Below are positions 8,759 to 18,830 of a DNA stretch of 22,831 nucleotides, piece after piece. The notes beneath the pieces were generated by a model. That model saw only the letters and a program-made list of their open reading frames with translations, did not search any database and was not told the DNA's origin. The stretch's first letter is position 1. Every line of letters begins with the position of its first letter. A program made the position numbers and the translations under genes. The DNA comes from Paulinella micropora. Lineage: Eukaryota > Cercozoa > Imbricatea > Euglyphida. The DNA lies in assembly GCA_009731375.1 (NCBI GenBank), contig BJOX01000213.1, positions 628,878 to 651,708 of the forward strand, in the 5' to 3' direction.

Positions 8759-8768
8759 NNNNNNNNNN
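8759..8768. other. Assembly gap (10 N)
   Basis: Ten unknown bases lie exactly at the right edge of the GC-rich segment. The true size is unknown. Confidence 0.99.
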
Positions 8769-9430
8769 CGACCTACCTACCTACCTACCCACTACTACCT
8801 ACGTACCTACCTACCTACCGACCTAGCTTAGTAACCTAGCTACCTACCTGCCTACCTGCCTACCTGCCTACCTACCTACCTACCTACCTACCTACCTAGC
8901 TACCTACCTAGCTACCTACCTACCTACCTACCTACCTGCCTACCTACCTACCTACCTACCTACCGACGCACCCACCTACCTACCGACCTACCTATCTACC
9001 TAGCGACCTACCTACCTACCCCTTCCGACAGACCTACCTACCCACCTGCCTATCTACCTAGCTACTTACCTACCCAACGACCTACCGACCTACCTACCTA
9101 CCAACCTACATACCTACCGACCTACCTACCCACCTACCTACCCACCTACCTACCTACAGACCGACGTACCTACCTACCTACCTACCTACCTACCGACCTA
9201 CCGACCTACATACCTACCTACCTAACTACCTACCTACCTACTCACCTACCGACCGACCTACCTACCTACCTACCTACCTACCGACCTACCTAACTTCCTA
9301 CCTACTTACCTACCTACCGACCTACCTACCTATCCACCTACCTACCTACCTACCTACCTACCTACCTACTACCTACCTACCTGCCTACCTACCTACCTAC
9401 CGACCTACCGACCTAGCTACCTACCTAGGC
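8769..9430. repeat. (CTAC)n tetranucleotide satellite, right block
   Basis: The same unit and orientation as the left block recur here, with CGAC, CTGC, CTAG and CCAC variants. It ends at GGCCCCTCAG near 9,430. Matching unit and orientation on both sides suggests one array split by the GC-rich segment, or an assembly join. Confidence 0.95.
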
Positions 9431-9935
9431 CCCTCAGCAATACACCCTCTAAGACTAACAGCAATCCAATCACAACACTAGCATAGTGTGTTGCCGACCT
9501 GGGTATCCTGACGGTCCATAAGAACCAGCTAAGGGCGTCCAGTCACCTAAAACGTGCAGCCATCCGACCCGAAGCTGTGTATCTAGTGTGAAAAGCCTTA
9601 AGTGTCCAGGTACTCCAAATGTGGGGTTACATCTGTCGTGTGTCTCGGCCCCCAGGGAGGCTCAGCAACGACGCACGGCAAGGCATCCACGGTGACAAGC
9701 AACACCTCTGTTAGGGTTGTGATTGAGATCAACGTTACAACCTGAGGGTGTTATTCTCTGTGGAGTCTAACCTACGGTTGCTAGCGTGGTTACTGACACC
9801 TTCTTCGGCTGCTTGCAGTGCGTGTGTTGATCACTGCGTCTACCCTAAGGTCATACGACGTCCATACAAACATCTGCTCTGCTGCTCCCATACCTCCACG
9901 AATTGATAATTACCAACATACACCAGGATTTACAT
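9431..9935. other. Unique island between satellites
   Basis: About 500 bp of balanced-composition, non-repetitive sequence carries no long ORF and no tRNA-like or rRNA-like signature that I can see. A pyrimidine-rich tract and TTGCAG near 9,811-9,817 form a reasonable 3' splice site, so a small exon could follow, but nothing coding is evident. Confidence 0.4.
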
Positions 9936-10220
9936 GTGCATGCATCTATGTATGTATGCACGTATTTATCTATGTATGCACGTATGTATCTATGTATGCG
10001 TGTAGGTATGTTATGTATATGCATAACATACATACGTACATACAGTACACAGTTTATGTATGTATGTTTCTTTATTTTCGACGTATATACTCGAGGTTTC
10101 TGTATTTTCATCTTCATCTCCATCTTCATCTCCATCTTCATCTCCACCTTCATCACCTACCTACCTACCTACCTACCTATGTAATATTGTGAAGTCTTCC
10201 ACCGCCAGGTTGGCTTGTGT
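9936..10220. repeat. Mixed microsatellites: TATG, CATCTTCATCTC and CTAC units
   Basis: TATG/CATA units contain a palindrome at 10006-10031 (10-bp arms GTATGTTATG and CATAACATAC). A 12-bp (CATCTTCATCTC)n minisatellite follows at about 10108-10155, then six CTAC-type units near 10156-10180. Confidence 0.8.
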
Positions 10221-11503
10221 AATACGTATATACTATGTATGTAATATGTATGTAATATGTATGTAATATGTATGTAATACGTATGTAATGTGTATGTAAT
10301 GTGTATGTAATGTGCACGTAGTGTGTAATGTGTATGTAATGTGTATGTAATATGTATGTAATGTGTATGTATGTAATGTGTATGTAATGTAATAGAATGT
10401 ATATATGTAATGTATGTAATGTATGTATGCATGCATGTAATATCTGTAATGTATATAATGTATGTATGCATGTATGTAGTATGTATGTATGTATGTATGT
10501 ATGTATATGTAATGTATGTATGTATGCATGAAATGTATATAATGTATGTAACGTATGTAATGTATATGTGTAGTATGTATGTATGTATGTGTGTATGTGT
10601 ATGTGTGTATGTATAATGTAATGTCATGTAATGTCATGTAATGTCATGTAATGTATGTAGTGTAGTGTATGTAGTGTATGTAATCTATGTAATGTATGTA
10701 ATGTATGTAATGTATATAATGTATGTAATGTATGTTTATATAATGTATGTATGTATGTATGTATGTATGTAGTATTATGTATGTATGTATGTGTATGTAT
10801 GTATAATGTAATGTAATGTAATGTAATGTAGTGTATGTATGTAATGTATGTAATATATGTAATGTATGTATGCATGTCATGTAATGTAATGTAATGTGTA
10901 CGTACTGTAATGTTATGTATGTATGTAATGTATGTAATACATGCATGTAATGCAGGTAATGCAGGTAATGTATGTAATGTATGTAATGTATGTATGTATT
11001 ATGTATGTAATCTATGTAACGTATGTATGTATGTATGTATTTATGTATGTATGTATGTACATATGTATACATGTAATGTATATAATGTATGTAATGTATG
11101 TAATGTATGTAATATATGTAATGTATGGAATATAGATAATGTATGTATATATGCATGTGTGTATGTATGTATGCATGTATGCATGCATACAGCATGCATG
11201 TATGCATGCATGTGTATGTATGTATGTATGTATGTATGTATGTGTGTATGTATGTATGTATGTATATGTGTATGTATGTATGTATGTATATGTGTATGTA
11301 TGTATGGGTATACGTGAGCAGGCGGCGCTCAGTACAGAACTCCAGTTTGCGGAAAGTCCTTGCGGGATCGGGTACCCCTATGTGTATGCATAATCTTATG
11401 TGTGCATGTATATACATACGTAAGCTTACATGCTTTAAATATGCGTGTATTTATGTATTTATGCACGCATGCATGTATGTATGTATGTATGTATGTATAT
11501 ATG

Positions 11504-11538
<35 letters not shown>

Positions 11539-12574
11539 TGTATGTGTATGTATGTATGTATGTAATGTATATATGTATGTGTATGTATGTGTATGTATGT
11601 GTGTGTATGTGTGTGTATGTATTTATGTATGTGTACATGCATGTATGTATGTTTGTGTATGCATGTACATATGTCTGTGTATGGTTCAATATATGTATGT
11701 GTATGCACGTATCTATGTGTCTGCATGCATGTATGTATGTGTGTATGCATGTATGTACATGTGTATATGCACGTATGTTTGTGTGTGTATGCATATATGT
11801 ATGTGTGTACGCATGTACATGTATGTATGTATGTATGTATGTATGTATGTATGTATGTATGTATGTATGTATGTATGTATACGTATGTATACGTATGTAT
11901 GTGTGTATGTATGTATGTATGTATGTATGCATGGCATGTATGTATGTATGTATGTATGTATGTACGCACGTACGTATGTATGTATGTAAATACGTGTGCA
12001 TGTGAGTGTGTATGTGTGTATGTGCGATGTGCGTGTATGCATGTATGTATGTGTACATGCATGCATGTATGTATGTGTGTATGTATGTATGTATGTGTGT
12101 ATTTAATGTATGTGCGTGTATGTATGTGTATGTATGTATGTACATATGCGTACATGTATGCATGTATGTATTTGCGTATGTATGCATGTATGTATGTGTG
12201 CATGTATGTGCATGTATGTATGTGTGTATGTATGTATGTGTGTATGTATGTATGTGTATGTATGTATATATATATGCGTGTGTGTATGTATGTATGTATG
12301 TATGCATGTGTGTAGGTACGTATGTATGTGTGCATGTACGTATGTGTGCAAGTACGTGTGCATGTACGTATGCATGCACGTACGTCTGTGTGCATGTGTG
12401 TCTGTATGTATGTAGATAATGTATGTATGTAGGTATGTAGGTAATGTATGTATGTACGTAATGTATGTATGTAAGTAATGTATGTATGTAAGTAATGTAT
12501 GTATGTAAGTAATGTATGTAGGTAGGTAATGTATGTATGTAAGTAATGTAAGTATGTAGGTAATGTATGTATGT
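10221..12574. repeat. (TATG)n satellite with TGTAA-type variants
   Basis: About 2.35 kb of TATG/ATGT repeats carry local subfamilies: ATGTAATG-type units dominate about 10.22-11.1 kb, plain TATG with TGTG variants about 11.4-12.4 kb, and GTAATGTATGTA units near 12.42-12.57 kb. Long open frames on both strands (YVCM-like and YIHT-like proteins) follow from a stop-poor tetranucleotide repeat and are not genes. Confidence 0.95.
11311..11390. other. Non-repetitive 80-bp island inside the TATG satellite
   Basis: Balanced, GC-richer unique sequence sits abruptly inside the repeat. The minus strand reads VPDPARTFRKLEFCTERRLL, which looks protein-like, but the piece is too short to assign. Confidence 0.45.
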
Positions 12575-12966
12575 AGACATATACATACGTACACACGTAC
12601 ATACATACATACATACATACAGACATACATACATACATACATAGAAACATACATACAAACATACATATATACATACAGACACAAATACATGCACACATAC
12701 ATACACACACATACACACATACACACATACATACATACATACACGCAAACATATCCACAAACATACATACATGCATGCATACATCCATACATACATACAT
12801 ACATAAACACACACATATATACATGCACATACACACACAGCATATACATACACACAAAGTTACATCATGCACATCATACATCATACACACATACATACAG
12901 ACATACATACATACATACATACATGCATACATACACACATCATGCATACATACATACATACACATA
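12575..12966. repeat. (CATA)n satellite, inverted relative to the preceding array
   Basis: Near 12,575 the array switches from TATG/ATGT to CATA/ACAT units, the reverse complement. Together the two blocks form a very large imperfect inverted repeat with arms of up to about 390 bp. Confidence 0.9.
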
Positions 12967-13855
12967 ATCATCAGTTGCTTCAGCTTCTTCTTCAGTTTCT
13001 ACCTGTACTTTTAGCTCTACTGCGAGCTGTTCCACTACTCTGAGTGACAAGATATATATTGATTTTAAAATCAATATTAATATTAATTAAAAGTAATTAT
13101 TAATGTTAAAGAAAATATTGATTTTAGATACTAGATTTTGTTGATGGGCAGGTGGTGTAACATAAACAATCGAACCAAGTGGCACTAGATAATTGATAAT
13201 TTATTTATTAATAATATTATTTAGTCATAACTGCACACCGCCATGACAAGTATATATATTAACAATATCACTGCAAGTGTAAGTGTGAATGTAAAGGATT
13301 GGCGCTTTGGGGTGTGGTGCTTAGAGGCATGTTAAGTATTAGTCATCTTTAAGTAAAAGTAAAGTACGAACCCTCTTGTCCAGTAGGTTATGAGCATTGC
13401 CAGCGTGGATGCAAGTGGGGGGATGAGTGCAGTTTTGCTGATATAGAGGAGCTAGGCAATATGCGTAGTGTGCATGGGGTGTGCTATATGTTTGAAGAGT
13501 TAGGCAGCTGTGATATATCTAAATGTAGGTATAAACGCAGCAATATTAACAAGGAAGGGGGGTTGAAAGGAACAGGAAGGAGAAATAAGAAGTTGAAGAA
13601 AAGAGACATGAAATGTTTCAATTGTCATATTTAATATGAAGTGGCAGTGTTCTCAGCATGTGAGAAGGAGTGTAAGATGTGTGTGAGGGTAAGCATAGAC
13701 TACATGAATAGGTAAAGGTGAGATAAGAGCAAGGTGAGAAGAGTGAACCGAGAGAGTATCGGTTTAGCATTGTTGTAATTGTAAATTTAAACTGTCTTTT
13801 TTCAAAAAAAATTGATGTATCATTGCAATTAAGGTAATAGTCATGCATTGTACAA
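12967..13855. other. AT-rich unique DNA flanking the retrotransposon
   Basis: I see no gene. The features are AT-rich palindromic texture near 13,050-13,130 and 13,195-13,215 (TTATTTATTAATAATATTATTTAG). It ends at the left edge of the YR retrotransposon. Confidence 0.5.
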
Positions 13856-14068
13856 AAAAGCGTCATTTCACAAATATCAGTGGGTGGGCCGTAAGGGAGA
13901 CTGAAAAGTGAACGCTGCAGTGTTAATTACGGTAATAAATTAAGCGGGAACTATTGTTCCCGCTCCAAAATTTTGAACATTACAAAGACAACCCCTTCAC
14001 CCTCAGATTTGATTTTTCGCTCTAGCACAAAAGTGCTTACAGCAAATTTTACGGTTGTTTTTTTGAAT
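13856..14068 (+). repeat. Terminal split repeat A1 of the YR retrotransposon
   Basis: This 213-bp repeat matches 20095-20305. It contains a perfect hairpin GCGGGAAC-TATT-GTTCCCGC at 13944-13963 and another, AGCAC-AAAA-GTGCT, at 14024-14037. It ends just upstream of the gag ATG, so it must also serve as leader or promoter. Confidence 0.9.
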
Positions 14069-14081
14069 TTGGGAAATCGAG

Positions 14082-15167
14082 ATGTCAGCTGCAGCTGGAC
14101 AAAGGACCCCAAGGCCTACTAGGAAGCGCAGAGCTCAACGGGGTGATGACGACAACAAGACAAGCGCAGCCAGCAGCAGCAGCGGCAAGAACGGAGGCGG
14201 CCCTGCATTCGGTGGGGGAAACGTGACTACTTCAACTACTTTTGCTGCTACATCGAGTACTAGTCTGCCGGCCACTGGGCTTCCCGCGACTGGCTCGAGC
14301 GGTGCTGGAGCAGGTGGAAGCACTGGTAACACCCCACCATCTGCATCTGCTTCACCACTCAACCCTGTCAACCTATTTGGAGCACCATCGCTACACCAGC
14401 AGCAGACCGTGATAGGGCAAGGTACGACGACGACTACGACGACGGCTGCCACTATTCCACCTCGCGATCGCACCGACACCAGCGGCCACCACTCCACTGG
14501 GCTGGACGCAAGTACGATGGCAAGCATTGGAGATATGCTGCGCAACGCACTTAGGGAGGAGACGCGGGCGGTCACTGGTGACTTCGCGAGGCTGACTGAC
14601 AAGGTGCAGGGGATGATCCAAGCTACCAAGCAGGAATCGAGCCAGCGCAACTCGAAGCTGATCGACAAGCCATCACACCGCCGTTACTTCGTCGTGGCGA
14701 AGATAATTTTGCAGATTCTGGAGAGCAACGCATATGTGCGAAACAACGAGAAGTTGGCGGACGCTATCTCTATGGCGAACGCGCTGGCCACACTGGCTAT
14801 GGATATGGGTGGCCCAAACCCAATACAGGTGGAAGACGCCGAGGCCAAGATGCTACTGGTGGGTAAAAAGCTAGTGATTGCGGACGAAGTGGCCCCGTAC
14901 CTGGAGCCGATTCGCCCTACTAGGACCAACTCGAGTGCGACCGACCCGCGTATACGTGGTGGACGTCAGAACCGTGGGGCATGCCATATCTGCGGATCCA
15001 ACCAGCACTGCGCGAGAAGCTGCCCGCAGGGTTCGTACGGCGCGAACACTGCACAAGGGCAGAACCAGCAGCAGCATGGCAAACAGCAGCAACCGCTGGC
15101 GTGGCAAAGTGTCCCCGGTTTCATGCCTCCGCAGCAAGGAGCAGCACCAGGGCCGCAAATCCAGTAA
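14082..15167 (+). CDS. Gag-like protein of the YR retrotransposon
   Basis: The frame starts at ATG 14082, 13 bp after repeat A1, and runs 361 codons to TAA 15165-15167. The N-terminal third is low complexity (Ser, Gly, Thr, Ala), the middle is more helical and charged, and near 14990-15031 there is a zinc knuckle CHICGSNQHCARSC (CX2CX4HX4C). A Gln-rich tail follows. This fits a nucleic-acid-binding gag protein. The stop codon lies inside GTAAGTG at 15164-15170, an excellent 5' splice donor, so unspliced RNA would give this protein and spliced RNA a fusion. Beyond the TAA the same frame stays open to 15341 with a second knuckle. Confidence 0.8.
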   Translation: MSAAAGQRTPRPTRKRRAQRGDDDNKTSAASSSSGKNGGGPAFGGGNVTTSTTFAATSSTSLPATGLPATGSSGAGAGGSTGNTPPSASASPLNPVNLFGAPSLHQQQTVIGQGTTTTTTTAATIPPRDRTDTSGHHSTGLDASTMASIGDMLRNALREETRAVTGDFARLTDKVQGMIQATKQESSQRNSKLIDKPSHRRYFVVAKIILQILESNAYVRNNEKLADAISMANALATLAMDMGGPNPIQVEDAEAKMLLVGKKLVIADEVAPYLEPIRPTRTNSSATDPRIRGGRQNRGACHICGSNQHCARSCPQGSYGANTAQGQNQQQHGKQQQPLAWQSVPGFMPPQQGAAPGPQIQ

Positions 15168-15341
15168 GTGGCCCAACCTACACAAGGCATCATCACGCTT
15201 GCGCCCGCCATGCAGACCGCATACTCCGCACAGCCCGCACGTACAGCCGTCATTTGCACTCACTGCAACAAACGCGGCCACACCGCCGAGCACTGCTGGA
15301 CTTTGAATCCGAGCCTGCGCCCACAGCGTTCTAGCAACTGA
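15168..15341 (+). other. In-frame continuation of gag with a second zinc knuckle
   Basis: Past the TAA the gag frame is open for 57 more codons and ends with TGA at 15339-15341. It contains CTHCNKRGHTAEHC (CX2CX4HX4C) at about 15255-15296. Conservation of a second knuckle in the same frame suggests the TAA is a recent nonsense change, a readthrough stop, or part of a regulated splice donor. Confidence 0.6.
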
Positions 15342-15692
15342 GCTGTTACAGCCAATCGAAAGTAAAATTGTCAGACGACGCTTCACGCGCATGACCGGCA
15401 CTACACAGCGCAACACGCGCATGACTTGCATCACGCTGTCACTGACTTAAGCTCGTTTTGTTATGCCATTAAATAGATTTTATTTATTTCATTTGTTTAT
15501 TTTATTATTATTATTATTTTTTCTTTCTCAAATTTGGTTCGGCCACACGCCCCGGCATTTTACTAGATTCCCTTAAAGATGGTACTTGTCACACGGCATC
15601 ACGCCCCGATGGAATTAATACTATTGCGTCCGGCAAACGCTTCTATTTTCATACTTCATCGCGTGATTTATTAATAGTACTGATTCGCGATC
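15342..15692 (+). other. Non-coding spacer between gag and RT
   Basis: It is AT-rich with a TTATTATTATTATT run near 15,500. No ORF is convincing. A TGA at 15681-15683 closes the RT frame upstream, and an AG at 15708-15709 (TTATGATAG) is a possible 3' splice site. It may be the 3' part of an intron starting at 15164. Confidence 0.4.
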
Positions 15693-17831
15693 TTGCTGTG
15701 TTATGATAGACAGCAACGGGTCCTCTTGCAAGGAAAGATTTCTGACTTCCTCCCTCACAAGGCACCGAAGTCCAAAGTATTTAAAGACTACTCTCAGGAC
15801 ATGGTGTGTGTATGGTGCAAGAAGATTGGTCATCTGGCATATTTTTGCCCATCAAGGCAGACAGTGCCGACACCAGCGGAGGAGGTATCATACGTATCCT
15901 GGCTTCTGACAACACCACAAGTAGCTGTCGAACAGTATAGCTCGGGCTCGTTAGAGGAGGTCAAGCAGAAGATCTTGACGATGGGTGAGACATACAATAG
16001 AGGCAACCCGTGGGCAGACTCAAAGGAACCGGCACATGCAGTCAAGGCAAGGCTTGGGTTCTGGAAGGCAATAGGGGCGGACGCAGTGGTGCTATCATGG
16101 CTCGCATATGGTGTAGAACTCAGATTTGAGCGTGAGCCTCCAGCGACCGATTTTATGAACCACCCAAGTTACTTCGAGAACATTGCATTCGTCGACGACC
16201 AAATTGACGACATGCTTACCCGTGGAGACGCGGTAGAAGTGAAGAGGGAGGAATGCATCATGATCGAGCCTCTCCAAGTGCTGGCTGACCCAGCGGGAGT
16301 CAAGAAGACGAAGCTGTGCACTGACAAACGGTTCAGTAATTCCTTCCAAGCCAAGGCTCCTTTCACAATGGAGACGCTGGAAAAGGACATTCAGATGGTA
16401 CTCGACGGAGACAGCGGCACAAAGACTGCAACACGTACTCGACGGAGACTGCAACGCGCGTTTAATTCCATTCCGCTTGCTAGGAAAAGTACACCATACT
16501 CTGCCTTCAGACACAGGAGCAAAACCGATCAGAACAAGACGCTACTATATGGGTTCTGTTCTGCGCCGTTTTGGTTTGGGAAGATCATGAGGGTCGTCGT
16601 GAAGCTGATAAAGACCTTGAACTTGCCATCCATGCAATATGCAGACGACTTCCTATTCGCTGTCAAATTCCTACGCACCAACGATGGCATACCTACGTTC
16701 ATCAAGACGCTGTTTGCCTACCTTGGTCTTCCCACTTCCGAGAAGACGCAGTGGGAACCCTTGGACGAGGTACAATACTTGGGATACGTCATCAACAGCA
16801 AGGACTTGTGGATGGGAGTGCCGAACGACAAGAGGGAAAGACTACTCAAGTCTATCCTCCAGCTCCTGGCGGACGTGCATTCCGCACAAGGGGCTTCGGT
16901 CCAGCAACTGCACTCAACTGCATCTTCGTTGATCAGTCTCAAGCTGGCGCTCTCCAACGCACAGCTGATGACTCGAGAAATGATGGTGACTGTCAACGCA
17001 GCCAACAGAATCGATAGGAGAAGCGTCACTACACAGAGCGGGTCAGAACTAAGCCAAGAACTGCAGTACTGGCTTCACATCCTGAGGGATCCGGCCAAAT
17101 GCAGACGTGCAATATTTCAACCTCGACAGGACGTCGAGTTGAGGGTGGATGCAGGCGAGTTCGCGGTTGGGGGCCATGTGCTTGAAGAAGACGTAACAAT
17201 CCCTCTACCATCTGAATTGATCGGTAATTCGTCGACGGAACGAGAGCTCTGGGCTGCGACTGTGATACCTCTCCATTTCAGATCCATCCTTCAGAATCGT
17301 AATACAGTCCTCACTGTGTTCGACTCAGCTAACGCAGTCATAGACCTGCAAAAAGGTGGGTCCAAGCGACCACACCTCACACGTCTCTGCAAGATGGTGG
17401 ACGACGTATATACAGGACAGCTCAACATACGAAACAAACTTTGGGGCTGGGTCGAGAGAGCTAACAACACGAGGGCAGACAGAAACTCCAAGGCGCTGAC
17501 CGCAGGCTTGACAAACCTGACTGTCCATCCAGATGTCATGGGAAGGCTTATCATACGTTGGCGCCTAGAGGGCCGCGATATTTGGGCACCAAATTTCGGA
17601 CAAATAGGGCAGTCAATCCTTCTTGCCATGAAATCCCGCAAAAGGGTTGCATTTGTCCTTCCGCATTGGCCAGCCAGACCTTGGTGGCCACAAATTCTAG
17701 AACATGCAAGAGATTCATTTAGTCTGCCACCCGCATCATACACTCTAGCTCCAACGTGGCACAAACACCCATATCACGTGCACAGACCATCATGGCACAT
17801 GCTTGCAGTGCTGTTTGATTTTACTCATTAA
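15693..17831 (+). CDS. Reverse transcriptase-RNase H of the YR retrotransposon
   Basis: The open frame runs to TAA 17829-17831. It opens with TTG; the first ATG is at 15801, directly before the zinc knuckle CVWCKKIGHLAYFC. The RT domain (about 16.25-16.85 kb) shows KLCTDKRFSN, LQRAFNSIPL, LLYGFCSAPFWFGKIM, the YADD catalytic box at 16638-16649, and TQWEPLDEVQYLGYVI. The RNase H domain follows (about 17.14-17.50 kb) with VDAGEFAVGG, STERELWA, FDSANAV and WVERANNTRADRNSKA, which supply the expected acidic residues. The C-terminal VLPHWPARPWWPQI is typical of YR-element RTs. One oddity: the motif A aspartate expected before LQRAF is missing (RRRLQRAF), beside duplicated sequence at 16398-16449. 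The missing ATG suggests translation from spliced or fused RNA. Confidence 0.9.
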   Translation: MLCYDRQQRVLLQGKISDFLPHKAPKSKVFKDYSQDMVCVWCKKIGHLAYFCPSRQTVPTPAEEVSYVSWLLTTPQVAVEQYSSGSLEEVKQKILTMGETYNRGNPWADSKEPAHAVKARLGFWKAIGADAVVLSWLAYGVELRFEREPPATDFMNHPSYFENIAFVDDQIDDMLTRGDAVEVKREECIMIEPLQVLADPAGVKKTKLCTDKRFSNSFQAKAPFTMETLEKDIQMVLDGDSGTKTATRTRRRLQRAFNSIPLARKSTPYSAFRHRSKTDQNKTLLYGFCSAPFWFGKIMRVVVKLIKTLNLPSMQYADDFLFAVKFLRTNDGIPTFIKTLFAYLGLPTSEKTQWEPLDEVQYLGYVINSKDLWMGVPNDKRERLLKSILQLLADVHSAQGASVQQLHSTASSLISLKLALSNAQLMTREMMVTVNAANRIDRRSVTTQSGSELSQELQYWLHILRDPAKCRRAIFQPRQDVELRVDAGEFAVGGHVLEEDVTIPLPSELIGNSSTERELWAATVIPLHFRSILQNRNTVLTVFDSANAVIDLQKGGSKRPHLTRLCKMVDDVYTGQLNIRNKLWGWVERANNTRADRNSKALTAGLTNLTVHPDVMGRLIIRWRLEGRDIWAPNFGQIGQSILLAMKSRKRVAFVLPHWPARPWWPQILEHARDSFSLPPASYTLAPTWHKHPYHVHRPSWHMLAVLFDFTH

Positions 17832-18830
17832 AATAATTTTACGCCCTGCAGGGACAGCAATACTAGATGACGACGAGATAGCGATCTGGGCAAGCCAAGC
17901 GGGCCGGAGAGACACCACAATGGAAACATACAAAGCTTCCCTCCGGCAATTCCTCAAGTGGTGCGTGCAGCACGGGCGTATCTTCTTTCCTGCCTCCGAC
18001 AAAACGATTGCGCACTATTTGAAATATATGTCGGAGAGTGGGTATGCACAGTCAACAACCACTGGCCACCTGGCTGCAATTAAATCCCAATACGCACTGC
18101 ACACTAGTAAGACCAGACCGAGAGTCTGCTAGTGCAATTGGCCAAACAGAGAGCGGTAGCAGAAGCTGTACCGGGGAGAGAGGGGAAATACCCCTTATTC
18201 AGGGACGACCCGCTCAAGATACTAGAATTACCATTGGTGACATGGAGGGACTGCAGAGATGCTACGTTAATATTACTGCAGTGGATCTCAATGGCGCGCG
18301 TCAGTAACATTGTAGCATTGAAGGTATCGGACATCATGTTCCACCATACCATCATCGGGAACAGCCCGTGCGAGTACATGGTACTCAGGTTCGAGAAATT
18401 GAAAAACGCGGAAGGCGAGAAGCTTGTCTTTATCGGCCAAGGGAACCAATCATTCTGCGCTGTCATGTGGGTCAGAGCATACCTCAAATACATAAAGGAC
18501 ACGTTCAAGGATTCATTCACCGACAGCTCTCCTCTTTTCTTCAAGCTATCTGGCAACGCATTGGGACATCTGAGTGCTGGCACCCCATCAAGTCTCTTGA
18601 AAAAGAAAGTTGCTGCAATTGGATTGGATCCAGCGATATACGCATCCCATTCAAATAGAATCGGGTCCGCGACTGAAGCGGCTTGTTTGGGAATGAGAAT
18701 CTACGCAATAAGAAGGCAAGGACTGTGGTCAGACAAAAGTTCGTGCGTGTACAAATACCTGCGTGACATAAGCTTGGAAAGCAAGCTAACAATCACACGC
18801 GTCTTACAGACCGGCAACGTAATCAACTAA
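17803..18830 (+). pseudogene. Tyrosine recombinase of the YR retrotransposon, split by a frameshift
   Basis: The recombinase would integrate circular element DNA. The N-terminal part (to TAG 18130-18132) is a core-binding, SAM-like domain: GRRDTTMETYKASLRQFLKW and AQSTTTGHLAAIKSQY. The catalytic part (from about 18111 in another frame, to TAA 18828-18830) has all active-site positions: Arg in ARVSNIVAL, SHSNRIGSA (HxxR), Trp in RRQGLWSDKSS, and a Tyr in VYKYL. The domains join across a one-base frame change at about 18105-18130, a lesion unless recoded. There is no ATG near the start: the frame opens with TTG and the first ATG (17920) is inside the domain. CCCTGCAG/G at 17844-17852 is a strong 3' splice site, so it was probably expressed by splicing. 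It overlaps the RT end by 29 bp. Confidence 0.85.

Noticed and set aside
7485-12966. CRISPR-like array or telomere
   Set aside because: Units are 4-bp tandem repeats without unique spacers, and no TTAGGG-type telomere repeat is present.
9818-13014. Long frames on both strands rich in Tyr, His, Ile, Met, Cys and Val
   Set aside because: These are artefacts of the TATG/CATA satellite. Opposite strands give equally long frames, and no non-repeat domain is present.
14135-17764. Minus-strand frames opposite gag and RT
   Set aside because: They are shadows of plus-strand genes with recognisable domains; none has its own motifs.
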